Shown here piece by piece: positions 1-11,408 of a stretch of DNA of 57,942 nucleotides (position 1 is its first letter; every line of letters starts with the position of its first letter). The stretch comes from Scenedesmus sp. ARA3. Taxonomy: Eukaryota > Chlorophyta > Chlorophyceae > Sphaeropleales > Scenedesmaceae. The stretch covers positions 8,512 through 66,453 of the forward strand of contig RWJK01001536.1 of the NCBI GenBank assembly GCA_004335835.1, written 5' to 3'. The translations under genes and the position numbers were made by a program. The notes beneath the pieces were generated by a model, which saw nothing but the letters and a program-made list of their open reading frames with translations, searched no databases and was not told the DNA's origin.

Positions 1-77
1 AGCAGCAGCAGCAGCAGCAGCGGCAGCAGCAGCAGCAGCGGCAGCAGCAGCAGCAGCGGCAGCGGAAGCAGCAGCAG
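1..77. repeat. imperfect (CAG/CGG) trinucleotide tract at left edge
   Basis: The first 77 bases are almost pure CAG units with a few CGG interruptions. On the minus strand, the sense strand of the methionine aminopeptidase gene to the right, the tract reads CTG/CCG. That matches the CTG tracts that sit in introns elsewhere in the window, so it most likely lies in the next MetAP2 intron. Bases 78-314 hold no exon I can recognise; the next MetAP2 exon must be beyond the left edge. Confidence 0.8.
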
Positions 78-314
78 AGCAGCACACGAGCTCACAGTGG
101 GGACTCACACATGTTCTGCATCGCATGTCCTCTGTAGCTATGCTTGCAAGTTGCGACACGTGTGCAGCCACAACTGCACGCGCGGCAATGCGCTAGCAAC
201 GAATTGTCTGGCAGCTGCACTGATGCATCCCAGTTGCAGCACACACATGCTGCAACAACCTGCAGGTCGCAAATCCTGAAACCTGTATGTGCGTGACTGT
301 GTGGTGTTGCGCAC

Positions 315-1618
315 CTGTCTGTGCACCTCTGCCGCCTGCCGCACGTCGTTGATCATGTCAGCCTGCAGCCGCTGCAGCTCGCGCTTCTCAGCAGAGGTCT
401 CACGCCACAGGTTGTCGTCCTTGTACGACTGCCACTCGCCCTCAGGGAACCTGTGAGCATAAGAGAAGCAGCACAGCAGTAGAGGGAGCCGGTTAAGCAT
501 AAGTGAAGCACAAAACCTCAGGTTGGTTACACGTTGAATGATTGTTGTCCTTGTAGGACTGCCACTCGCCCTCAGAGAACCTGCAGGCGGTGCAATGGAA
601 CCTTGCAGGATTACGCCAGCTGCCTGTTGTTTTTGTCGGCACGCTGATGCACTGAAACTACTACTGGGCCGACAGCTGCGTGGTGTGCATGTCACCAAGC
701 ATACCCTTTGTAATATATAGACTAGTGGGAGCCTTAGGAGGCTTTCGGCAGGGGTCTCCTGGTCCAGCATTGCTTGAAGATGTGTACCCATACATGCATG
801 GTATGAGTTCGTCCGGTTTTTTTTTCAGCTGCTGACAGTACTCACTTGCCATTGGGGAAGAACAGCCTCACTGGTACACTGGGAGGCTCAGTCTGCTTCA
901 GCGGCCCGCCTGCTGCTGCCGCTGCTGCTGCTGACTGGTTGCCGTTGCTGCTGCCGTTTGCGTCTGCTGCTGCGCCGTCTGCTGCTGGCTTCTTCTTGCT
1001 CTTCTTCTTCTTTTTCTTCTTCTTCTTTGCCTCGCCCTCTGCACCGCCTGCAGGCAAAATGCACAGTGGGGAGCCCTCAGCAGCATGTCAGCATCATACA
1101 GAGCAGCAAGTGATGCGGTCTCAGGTCATACACAACAGCGGGAACTGCGGGTTACTGCAAAAACTAGACAAACTAACCACCAGGTGCTGGCATGACGGCA
1201 GCGTGAACAACAAGCACAAGCGGGCATGCATGAAGCATCACATGTGCACATTGCCAGCCTGTGCAACACCAACCGCAGCGCAGCTATGTCTGATGGCCTG
1301 AATGGCATGTCTTTGACTATTCATTTCTGCATGTAACCACCCACCAGCTGCATCTGCTTCGTCCCCATCATCATCCTCGTCACCAGACTCCGCTTCATTG
1401 TCTGCTGCTGCTGTGCCTGCAGCCTGCTGCTGCTCCTGCTGCCCTGCAGGAGCCTCTGCGCTGTCTGCATCTGCCCCATTCTCTGCTGCCTTCTTTGCCT
1501 TCTGCTTTGCGCGCTTCTTTGCCGACTTGGACAGCCCAGTGGCTCCATCGGCTGCGGCGTCCTCTGCTGTTGTTTGCTCCACTTCCAGCGTCTCCGCGAC
1601 TACTTCGGTCTCCGTCAT
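315..1618 (-). CDS. MAP2: methionine aminopeptidase 2 (type II), 5' part, three exons
   Basis: MetAP2 removes the initiator methionine from nascent cytosolic proteins with a two-metal site. Only the first 204 codons are present: exon 1 1618-1345, exon 2 1047-846, exon 3 450-315, phases 1, 2, 0, with GTGGGT, GTGAGT and GTGCGC donors and CAG acceptors. The N-terminus (about 1-90) is acidic and Ala/Gln-rich, then comes a block of about 13 lysines broken by one serine. The polylysine extension is the hallmark that separates MetAP2 from MetAP1. The conserved start of the catalytic part follows: QTEPPSVPV, the FPNGK/FPEGEW junction, and a helix ending [16 protein letters not shown], which closely matches the human MetAP2 segment. 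The pita-bread catalytic core and metal ligands lie off the left edge. The ATG at 1616-1618 is the only good start. A partial copy of exon 3 sits in intron 2. Identification is from family knowledge and is strong. Confidence 0.9.
541..586 (-). repeat. partial copy of MetAP2 exon 3 head with its 3' splice site
   Basis: On the minus strand bases 586-581 read CTGCAG and 580-543 repeat the first 38 bases or so of exon 3 (450-412) with only a few changes. The copy lies in intron 2, upstream of the working exon, and runs out into unrelated sequence without a donor. It is an acceptor-side decoy of the kind seen throughout the window. Confidence 0.8.
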
Positions 1619-3681
1619 TGTTGTTATTCGGGCTCAAGTAATTCAAAGTTGCCGCTTGTCACCAAGCACAGCGTAGTGCTGAAGGCAAGTGCCAGGGGAG
1701 AGCGAGCTTGGGGGGTGATGTGTAGGCAGTGCCTGGACACACCAGCTTCGCATCTACTTGAGAAATGTGCAGGATGGTTGGCTTTGAAAACACCTGGCAT
1801 GGACTTGGGGTGCTGGCAGGCAGTAGCAGGGCCTCAAGGGTTTTGACATCTGGCCTGCAGCCTGAGGGCCTGCTAAGGCCCTGGTTGCGAATCTATATCA
1901 CCTGCCCTGCTGCTTATCGGCATATGTGCAGCTTATGCATGTGTACAGCATAGATCTAACGAAAAGGACAGGAATAGCAGCTCAGGCAGTACCTGTTTTG
2001 TACTGCTACCGTAGACACCTGTCAGGTCACCTGGCACGGTGCCACACATTAGCAGCGCTTGTGCACCTGCATGCATGTGCTTGTGTTGCATGCAAGCCGT
2101 TGGATTGGTCACGGTAAATTGTTCAATCGCAGCAAGCAGGCAAGCACAGCATCATGCAGCAGCGTTGGTAGCACAGCATCATGCGTCGAATTCTGCCGCA
2201 GAATGCAGCAGCTGCATTTCACAACGGCAGCCATGTGTCCTTCGGCATCCTGGCTTTGTCTGAACTCGCCAAGGAAAACGACTGCAGTGCAGTCCTTTTA
2301 CAACAGAGCCGCTGCCCTGGCAGTTCTGGTGACCAGAACTGCAAAAATGCATATTACGGTACAAAAACCTGTTATTTTACAAGCAGAGCGGCAGCAGAGC
2401 AGAGCAGGTCGAATGCAGTCAGTGCAAGCAGATGCTGGACTCAAAAAGCACCTCACCGGAAGCCAGCTGCGGCGCAGCAATCAGACCCTAACTCAGGGTC
2501 TGCATGATGCATGCCATCAATGAGATAGGCTCAGCAGGCTTCAAGGATCAGTCAGTCTGTGAATCGTTGAGCCAAGCAGCGAGCTATGACACAGACATTT
2601 TTCCCACCCCCTTTTGCTACACCCCTCAAGGTCGAGCCTGATAGCTATCCATCAAGTCGCAGAGCATCATGCGCCACGGTGTACGGTACCCTGCGCAGCT
2701 GTACTGGCCACGGCCGTGCTGATGAGGCAGGCTGTGCAGCATCTGAAGGTCCAGCTAGCTGTCTGGGCTTCTAGTCCAGCCTGGAGTACAGCTGTACCGG
2801 TACTGCCTGCAGGCTTCCTATGAAAGCTCCGCACAGCTGACATGGGTGGTCTGTTATATGAAGCAAGAGAATAACAGATTTCCACACGAACAGGAGCCTG
2901 CCGACCTGAGAAGCAGCGAGCGATGACACAGATACGCTGCACTTCGTCACAGGGTGTCAGGCTGCCCAGTCCAGAGTTTACGGCGGTTGTGGGCAGCAGC
3001 TAAGTACGTGCTAACCAAGGACGCTAGACCCAGTGGTTCCTGAAAGGCGGTGCGTTTGGCAGTGAGGTGTCTCGGAGAGTTTACTGGTCACGAGAATATA
3101 CCCCACTGCGCACAGGTAACGTTACGAGCCACCGTACACCATATATCTAGCCTAGTTAATCCAGAAATGCTTTGTATGTGATAAGTACCGAGTCGTCTTC
3201 GCCAACCCCGTCACACGCTTCTTGTCGACCAACTCGCACCTGCAGAAGCACGAATGTTGCTGTCAATTACTGATTTCAAGATTCAAATCGACCATGGCAT
3301 TGTGAGACCGCCTCAGAAAGTCGTGAAAGCCGAATAACAATGTGCACAATATCATCGTTCCGCCTGGTTCCGCCCGCTTCTCCTCCACACCCAAAGACAA
3401 TCGCACCATTTGCTGTGTTCGTATTATGTTTGATCTTTTCATAGCCAACTCTTGACTGAGTGCATCAAAGCATACAACCACCTAGCTCCCTTTGCTCCTA
3501 ATTGCGTCATAGTCTGACCTCCAAGGGCGCAAATAGTATTGTACGTTTCTAGAGATGCTTTGTAAAGGCACTTACCTAGTAGCGCTGCCATCTGGAAGAC
3601 AGCGACCTGCACATATCATGCAGCACAGTATACGCTTCTAAACGTGGGCGTTGGGTCCCTAGGGCCTTGAAAGGCGGCATT
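1619..3681. other. divergent intergenic region between MetAP2 and the GRFxV gene
   Basis: No coding stretch here resembles a known protein; open frames are short and lack the local exon composition. The block should hold the MetAP2 5' UTR and promoter (minus strand) and the promoter of the gene starting at 3682. Composition is less CAG-rich, and more AT-rich from about 3100 to 3660, than in the flanking exons. No element is convincing enough to name. Confidence 0.5.
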
Positions 3682-4893
3682 ATGCCGTTTTCGGAGCGGA
3701 AGGGCCGCTTCTTGGTGACGACGGCCTGCTCTCAGCCCGTCACCCTTGGAGCAGCAGCCATCCCCTCAATCTCAGCTCCAAACAGCGATCAAAGGGTGCA
3801 GAAGCGCAAGTATGGGCGTTTCACTGTCAGTACCTGCCAGGCTTACGCCTCGAGCAGCCCTTCACCGGCGGTCGAGGACACGCTGGCAGCACACGCTGGC
3901 GAGCCTCTGCAGCTCACCAGGGATCATCGGAGCGCTTCTTTCAGCAGCCTGAGCAGCAGCGAGCGCGACGCCAGTCCCTTCGCCGTGGCAGATCAGCAGC
4001 AGCACCATCAGCAGCAGCACCAAGCCTGTGACCTGTCCATGTCCAGCTGGGACAGCAGCAGCAGCCTGTGCAGCAAGGGCTCCTTGTCCAGCTGTGCTAC
4101 AGCTAAGCAGGCAGCAGCAGCAACGCCAACCAGGCGCGTGCGCTTCAGCGAGCCCGACTGCTGTGCAGCAGCGCCAGCGACACCTGCGCGGTACTGCGGT
4201 AAACACAGCAGCAGCGGCTCCCCTGCCGCTACCCAGCCGGGGGTCCTGCAAGCAACAGCAGCTGGCGCTAGCCACAGCCGCGCTGCACATGGCGATGCAG
4301 CAGCCCAACAGCAGCAGCAGCAGCAGTACCTGGTCAGTCCACCTGGCTCTGCACCTAGGCCAATGCTGCGTAGCTACTGCAGGGGCAGGTTTACAGTGCA
4401 GGAGGCTGTGCTCTTCACCTACATGCCTCGTAGCATGAGTGTGCCAGAGCACAGCTGCACCCTAGAGCAGTTTGTGCAGGACAATGCAGCAGCAGCGGAT
4501 CAGCAGGGCCTGCTGCGCCACAGCAGCAGCGGCAGCGACGCTAGCAGCAGCAGCGACGCCTGCAACGGCTGCAGCCGGGACACTGGCAGCAGCAGCCAGG
4601 CGCAGCGCTTCCTGCACCACCAGCAGCAGGAAGCGCTGGCGCAGGTGGTGGTAGCAGCAGCTGCTGCAGCGGACAGCTTCTGGGCTGCTGCATCTGCAGC
4701 GCAGCTTGGAGACAGCAGCGCCCTAGGCTGCACTATGTCAGATGACTTTGCTGTCTACAGCAGCGCAGCAGCAGCAGCAGTTGTAGGCATGCCAAGCAGG
4801 GCTTGCAGGCCGCACCACCACCCGCCGAAACGCAGCCAGACTGTGTCATACTTCAGGCGGGGCCGCTTCTTGGTGCAGACCACCTACACCTAA
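3682..4893 (+). CDS. single-exon protein with four GRFxV motifs and one RVRF motif; candidate docking scaffold
   Basis: This 403-aa protein is not a family I recognise. It is mostly low-complexity Ser/Ala/Gln, but four short islands stand out: GRFLV (8-12), GRFTV (45-49), GRFTV (235-239) and GRFLV (394-398), each after basic or aromatic residues (ERKGRFLV, RKYGRFTV, CRGRFTV, RRGRFLV). RFx[V/I] is the known ligand of the CCT domains of SPAK/OSR1 and WNK kinases. A fifth island, TRRVRFSEP (150-158), fits the RVxF docking motif of protein phosphatase 1. The islands sit at the two ends and middle of a disordered chain, as expected for a scaffold or multi-site substrate; this role is inferred. The ATG at 3682 is preferred; an upstream in-frame TTG at 3667 would add five residues. 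There is no signal peptide, membrane segment or intron. The stop is TAA. Confidence 0.75.
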   Translation: MPFSERKGRFLVTTACSQPVTLGAAAIPSISAPNSDQRVQKRKYGRFTVSTCQAYASSSPSPAVEDTLAAHAGEPLQLTRDHRSASFSSLSSSERDASPFAVADQQQHHQQQHQACDLSMSSWDSSSSLCSKGSLSSCATAKQAAAATPTRRVRFSEPDCCAAAPATPARYCGKHSSSGSPAATQPGVLQATAAGASHSRAAHGDAAAQQQQQQQYLVSPPGSAPRPMLRSYCRGRFTVQEAVLFTYMPRSMSVPEHSCTLEQFVQDNAAAADQQGLLRHSSSGSDASSSSDACNGCSRDTGSSSQAQRFLHHQQQEALAQVVVAAAAAADSFWAAASAAQLGDSSALGCTMSDDFAVYSSAAAAAVVGMPSRACRPHHHPPKRSQTVSYFRRGRFLVQTTYT

Positions 4894-7104
4894 GGCGGGG
4901 ACTGGCAGTCTGCTAGCACAACATAGCGCAGCGCAGCTGGCTTGTCCTGTGTGGTGTGCAGTGGGGTCGTGCGCGCTGAGTATATGCCGCAGCAGCACTG
5001 GCACGTGTGGCTGCAGCGGCAGCAGTGCAGGGTCTTATGCTTGCTCCTAGGTTGGCAGCGCAGCACTTTGCAGCAGTACAGCACTGCCTGCAGTGCTCTG
5101 TCCACTTGGGCTGTCAAGGCACTCTGCCGCACTACTGCTTGCAGCAGGTTGCGGTTGCAGTTGCGGTTGCTTGTGGCATGGTGTACGCATGCTGGTGTGC
5201 AGCTTAGCAGCGGTACGCTATGCCTGCACATGAGAGGTGTGTTAGTAACACGTTAACAACACACCCTGTGTTCTTGATTTGTGCGGTGTGTGTTGCATGG
5301 CGAGAGGCTGGAATCTCGCGCCCGCAGCACTGCATGTGGCAATGAAAGCTGGCGGCATTGCTGTGCATGTAGCTTGTTGTTTGTGTTTGCGACAGGGCAC
5401 TGGCAGGCAGGCAGGGGACAATCAGGCGGTCGAACGTCTGACACAGGTCGGTCAAACATCTGGTCAGCATGCCAGCACCTTGCTGGCGTGCTTGTTTGAG
5501 CTGTGTTAGGTTTTGCTCGCCTTGCATGGCCTGTCATACGCCCATCCAGTGCCCAGCTTATTTTTCACTTTTTCCTATTGCGTGGTTGTTGATTCGATAT
5601 TATTGCATTTGTGCCTCTTTTTGTCCTGAAAGTGCTGCTGCTGCTGTCAGCAGCTGGCGTATATGTATGTTGCTGGGCACTGCAGCAGTGGCTGCTAGTG
5701 GGTGGATGTGGCTTGCAATAGCTGCGGTGTTTGGCTGGTCTGCGGTGCATGCACAGCAGTGCGTAGCTGACTTGGCTGCGCATCTTGCCAGCTTCCTGCT
5801 GCAGCTGTTATCTAATTCCTGCAAGCTGCAGTTCCCTGCCAGTCGGTGGCTCCTGCAAGCAGCCGGCCGTTTCCTGCAAGCTGCCTGCTGTTTCCTGCAA
5901 GCAGCTGCTGTCTTGGCTGGCATCTGGCACAGCCGCGCCTTGCTTTGGAAAGCGTTGATCATCTGATGGGGTGTTGTGATGCTGCGTGTGGGGCTTCTGA
6001 TGGTGTTTCTGTTTTGGTGTTGCGTGCCGGGCTGCATTCAGCCGGCGAACGCGGATTTTTTGTGGATGCAATGCATCGGGGGAGCACGCCGCATGCTGCC
6101 GCGTGCTGGCTACGCTGCCACTGTGTGTTGTGTGCAGCACAGTGCACACAGGCACCTGGTACGATTGCATGTTATGTCTCTGCCTGTCTGTGTGTGTTCT
6201 GGATCGGTTTCTGGGTGTGCTTGTGTGTGGCTGCTGTGCTTGATGCTGTGTTTGCTGCGGAGGGCGCGACTGTGCAGATGCTTCTGCTTGGGGTTTTGAG
6301 CAAGCACTTGTCTTCTGGCACGGTCAATCGCGTGCCGAAGAAAGTGGATGGAACAGCAGCAGCATGGCCCATGGCTGTGTGCATGTTCTGTTTCTTGTCT
6401 TTGGCTGGTGGCTGCTTCCAGTTGGAGCAGCTAGCGTGTGTTCTGTGCTCTTTTATGTACGGTGAGGAGAGATGCCTGCGTGCATTGCAACAGTGCACAG
6501 CAGGCACCCATCAAACCCTGCAGAGAGGGCAAACAGCGGCTGTGGTGGCCGGCACATTGTGTTGGTCTTGCGGAGGGTGCGACTGCAACAGAAACTGAGG
6601 CAGGAGTGTTGCAGAGAGTGAGAGTGATGTGTGTGGCCTGCATCAGGTGGCATTTCGTGCTGCTAGTGCAGCGTGCTGTGTGCTCATGGACGGGGCATTG
6701 CTTGTGTTCACGTGCTTGCTGCGCCCCTCGAGTGTGCATTGCTCTGTGTATGTGCCCTGTACCGTGCTCTGCTTCTGCTCTTTTTCTGGGCGGCTTGGCG
6801 TGTGTGACCAGCACTCAGCAGCTCTCGCTGATGATATTACAGCATCCAGCTTTGCACCTGTTGTTTGGCTTGTGCCTGGACTCTTGATGCTCGGAGTGCA
6901 GCTACATTGATGCGCCAGTTGCAGCAGCGCTGCAAGCGTAAAGCTGCAGCAGTGCTTGCAATCACATGGCCGCAGCAATGCACGGGATTGCAAACCACGC
7001 GCTGCCGCCGGTCCTGTGAGGTTTCTATGGCAGCTTAGGGCTTTGTATTGCGCCAGCCAGTGGTGCTGTATGTGCCGCCTGGAATGAAAGGGAACCACGG
7101 AATC

Positions 7105-7235
7105 TGGTGCTGCTGCAGTCTTGCGCAGCATGCTGCTGTTGTTTTGCACAGCATGCTGCTGCAGTCTTGCACAGCATGCTGTTGCAGTGTTGCAGTGTTG
7201 CATAGCATGCTGCTGCAGTCTTGCACAGCATGGGC
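7105..7235 (+). repeat. minisatellite built on TGCTGCAGTCTTGCACAGCA
   Basis: About five imperfect copies of a unit of roughly 22-30 bp containing CTTGCACAGCATGC follow each other. It lies in the gene-poor stretch and no function is visible. Confidence 0.75.
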
Positions 7236-8610
7236 TTCATATCATGCTGCCAGTCAGCACAGCAGCAGGCCAGGGAGGGGTGTCCACAGCAGTACTTCAC
7301 CGCCATGTGCAATGGCGCCCCTGCCCAGCCTCGTATCTGTGCTTGCATGTGTGTGGTGTGTACAGTAATGTGTGGGTCAGTGTGTGTGTGTGTCGGCTGG
7401 TGAAGTTTGCTTGTGTCTCTGCATCCATGTTTCCGCGGATGCGTCACCTCTTTTGTTATGTGTGTTATGCTGCCCCTACCGTGTTCCTGCCATCTGCTGC
7501 TGTTGGACCTGTGCTGCAGCGATGGCATGGTATGCGGCGTGTGGTGCTGCGGTTGAGTTTTCTGCAGGTGCTAGTGTAGCGCTAATCAGAGCAATGCTTG
7601 ATGTAGTAGTGGTGAGCTTACTCGCCCTAGCCAACATGGGGCCTGTGGCCCCTTGTTTGTGACTTATAATGCATCCTATCTAGTGCATCACGTGTTGTTG
7701 ACGCATCATGGCATGCATTCAGCGTGTGCCTTGCTGAGGTATCTGAGGTCGAATCGATTGATGCTGGTTCTGAATCGATTGATTGGGTTTGAGTTGTGCA
7801 CTGCGCTGCTGTGTCTGTGGTACGTTTCAGTAGACTACCCTGGCCTCTTCTGTTGATGCGTGGCGCGTGCCCTTTCGCAGGTGCGCGCATGCTAGTTGCT
7901 GTAGGCTGCTTGCATATGTGCGCAGATACCAGCCGTGGCCCCGCAGGCACGCCTACAGGCACGCTCATGGTACTGCTATACTGTTGTAGATGCAGCGCTT
8001 TATGCTGAGTGTGTCCCTCTCTGTGGTAGCAGGTGCCTTTGCACCTGCACTATGCCAGGAGGGCATGGCAAATGCACGTGTTGAGGTTTTGCTGTGCCGT
8101 GTTGCATGTGGCTTGCTGTGCACATGTGCAGCCGTGCATGTGGGGGCTTGAGAGACGTCACTGCATGCTGCGCCGCAGACATCACTGCGTGTGCTGAGTG
8201 GTACTCTTGTGTGCTGTGAGTGTGCCACCCAACACTGCACTGTTAGGCCGGGTGCAAAAACATGCCAGGAGCACTTTCCCGTGCTTTCAATGGCTGATGC
8301 TCCCAGCTAGCATACTAGCGTATAAGTTATGTTGGCTACGTATCAGCTAATGTGCACAAGCAGAGGCTGGCACCGTTGCCGCTCTCTTGATGCTTGTGTG
8401 ATGGCACTTTTAGCTACCTGCTACTTGTTGCTGCAGTGTGCGCGTGTGTTTGAATTAAGACACATGACGGCACTGCTTGTGTGCGTATGCATCTCCGGTC
8501 TGGTTCTGAAGCAGCCGTATACTCACTGCCTGAGCGAGTGACGCTGCGTAGCATCTCTTTGCCGCTTGCTGCTAGTGCTGCATGTGACAGGTGCACTTGT
8601 GGCTGCTGTT

Positions 8611-8637
8611 GCAGCAGCAGCAGCAGCAGCAGCAGCA
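8611..8637 (+). repeat. (GCA)9 microsatellite
   Basis: A nine-unit GCA run in non-coding sequence. Confidence 0.9.
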
Positions 8638-11408
8638 GTGGCGTGGTGTGTTTCCGTGTCAGGAGCAGGCCCTTGCAGATGTCCAATGCCTGCGACAGTT
8701 TTGCCAACGTGTCCTGCATTGCTTCTGTGTGTGACGGCAGTGTGTGACAGTCAGCAGCTGAAGGCGCAGGCCCATGTGTGTTGTGGGCTGCTGTACAGCT
8801 GCAGCGTGTGCGTATGTGCTCGTTCGGCAGCGCAGCAAACATCATTTGCAGGTGTTTGTAGGTGTTTGCGCTTGGGACCGTACGTTACCAGCCCAGCAGT
8901 ACTACTGTTTTGTCTGTTGAGCTGTGTGTGGCAGCTGCTTGATGCGTCAGCAGCAGGTCAGCAATTTGCTGTTGCTCAGGCCAGCACTTTGCTGCTGCTG
9001 CTGCGCGCTGAGGCGCGGCGCGTGCATGTTTATACAGAAGGATCGCGGGACAGTGCGCGTGTGTTGTGGCCGCACAGCAGCAGTTCAGAGGCCGCCCCAC
9101 TCTGCAGGACTTGATGCGCAGTCGGCTTTTCGGCTTTTCAGGGTGCATGTGTGCACACTCGCTTCTCCCCTCGCAGTGTAGATGAGCAGCATTTCAGAGC
9201 AGCAATTGTTTGTCCTTTGTGTCTCTGCGCGCAACAAGTTCCATTCTTCGCCCCTGGTCAGGCATCTGGTGTCATGTCTAGTGGGCAGTGGTGTCGTCTT
9301 TGACACCACCCATCAATCCCTGCTCCCTGTTTTTGTTGAGGAGCGTAGGCATGTTAGGCTGGCGAGTGGTCAGTATCTATGTATCAAACGTGTAGCTAGC
9401 AATCAAGTACTACATAAAGTGTTGTTGCAGGCTTCCTGTTGTGTTGATGCATCGGCTAGGCAGCTGATGCTGCAGTGGCGCAAACGCCATATCAAACCCC
9501 CTTGGAACAGGCGTGTTTGATTCATGGGCGTTGCCTGGCAGCTGCTGCAGCGGCCAGGCCTGCATGTACAGATTGATGCAATGCGGCATGCTTCCTTTCA
9601 CCTGATGAATCCAGGGTGTTGTTCTTGCCTTTAAGGACGGCATGGTGACTGTTTGTCGTCGTCAGTGCTCGAGGCAGTGCTGTGTAGGGTGATATGTGCA
9701 TGGCAGCAGATAGCAGGTCACATTCACAGCTCTGCAAGATCTAGCTGTTGTTGTGCAAAGTTTTGTTGCCCCTTGACACATGCAGCGTTGCGCGTCCGCA
9801 CGTTTTGGTTGTGCGGCGGTGCTGCTGTGATCTTGCACATGTTTGGCAGGTGGAACTGGATGGCATGTTGCCGTGGCAATGGTCAATCGCAGGGGAGATG
9901 CTTGACTGCTGCCGCTCCTGCATTTGCTGTTTCAAAGTTGCTGGCATGTTAGTGCCATGCGCTGCCACCGGTCTAGGTTTTTGGCCAGTTTTGCATGTAC
10001 AGTTGATCTGGCATCAGCAGTTGGTGCACTGACAGTGGCGCGGGTGTTGTGACTCGGCAGCATACCTATGGAGTGTTGTGCTCAACCCGCACCATGTATT
10101 TAGTAGTTGTTAGTAGTTGTTTTGCTGATGACGCTTGCAAGTTGTCTAGGCAGGCATCGCTGCGTTTTTGGCACGTTGTATGCGGCCTGATGCGTGCATG
10201 GCAATATGCAGAGGTGTTTGGTGTTGGTCCCAGGGCACTGGTGTGCAATGGATGCTGAACTACAACCTGGTTGACCTGAGCTGCTGTGCTTGCGTTCGAG
10301 ACACAGGTTCCAGTTGCAACTACACCAAGGTTGCAGCTGTTTTGTAACACGAGTGTGCTCACTGTCTGTGTCTTGCTTTGGGGAGTGCAATTTGACAACA
10401 TCGGGGTTCAAGTATCATGTGCATCCTACTGCTGTCAACTAGAGTCAGGAAGGCAGGAGTTGCTGCTGCAGCAGTTTGCTTGCATGTGCTGCATGTGGCA
10501 CCTGGCACTTCAGGTTCAGCCAGCTTGTGCACAGATGCCAATGCTCAAGCTATTGCTGCAAAAATGGAAGCAAGTGCGCAGCGGAAGCCCCAGAGTTGAT
10601 TGCGAGCTTGACAGGCTTCCCCTCAGCCAGGGCCAGCACCAGCAGTCACTTTCCTGGAACCCTGCCTGACTGCGCTGACCGCAGCGATAGCCTGTGCGCG
10701 TAACTACATTCGAATAGCCTGCAGCTTCCAGATTGCACGATCGCGGCTGTGCTTCAGAGATACAGCGCTGCAGAGTAGATACTCTCACCATTCGCAGTGC
10801 CTCCCACTTTCCATACCTGCATGGTCAGCGGGTTCCGCAAAAAGGCAAACATCAAACCTTCCAAGACGATTGCAGTGATTGCTGCAGTTGCTCACGCGCA
10901 CATCAGAATCAGGGCTGTCACCTGGGCAACAGCAAGTTGTTTGTGTCTATCGTAGCCGCTGGCTGTGTTTGCTGAAGCTACGCGGCGATGTGGTGCGTGC
11001 AATGATCGTCACTATTGTTTCAGATGCTTGCCTGGCGGTGCAGCAGCAGTGCGGCAGCTGCAGTCGCCCTGCACTGGCTGCACTGCACTGACGAGTACCT
11101 GCCTAACATCTGGCCAGCAGCAGCTCCTGTAGCACCTGCTGTGCTTTTTAACTGTCGATAAACCATAATTTAGATAGTTTAGGGCTGCGAAACAGCACTC
11201 CTAGGCTCTGCTCACCCTGCTCTGCCTGGGCTGTTCAGCCTTGCCAGGCGCTGCAGCTGCAGCAGGTGCACCACCTGCACACCTGCTGCCAAACTCCCGC
11301 CTGTCCTGCAAGCACCACCTTTTATATATATTACAAATACATCAATCCTACAAACGGCTCCTTTATATCTACATCGGCTTCCTGATGCTATGTTGCTGTT
11401 TCCTGCAG

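Larger units (their letters stand above)
4894..11408. other. 6.5-kb gene-poor, TG-rich stretch with small repeats
   Basis: I find no exon of a known family on either strand. The plus strand is rich in TGTG/GCTG words and the minus strand in CACA/CAGC, and all long open frames look like by-products of this skew (Cys/Ala/Val/Leu-rich, or His/Thr/Gln-rich on the other strand). It holds the short repeats listed separately. Its right part (about 10.3-11.4 kb) should contain the missing 5' exon(s) and promoter of the PFK2/FBPase2 gene, because the first exon seen there starts with a split codon after a TGCAG acceptor. AT-rich sequence lies at 11320-11375. Confidence 0.5.

Noticed and set aside
3862..4452. 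Minus-strand 196-aa and plus-frame 136-aa open frames overlapping the GRFxV gene
   Set aside because: Shadow frames of CAG-rich coding sequence, with Cys/Leu or Ala/Thr runs only.
6643..7203. 186-aa minus-strand open frame
   Set aside because: Composition follows the CA-rich strand and the minisatellite; no recognisable motif.
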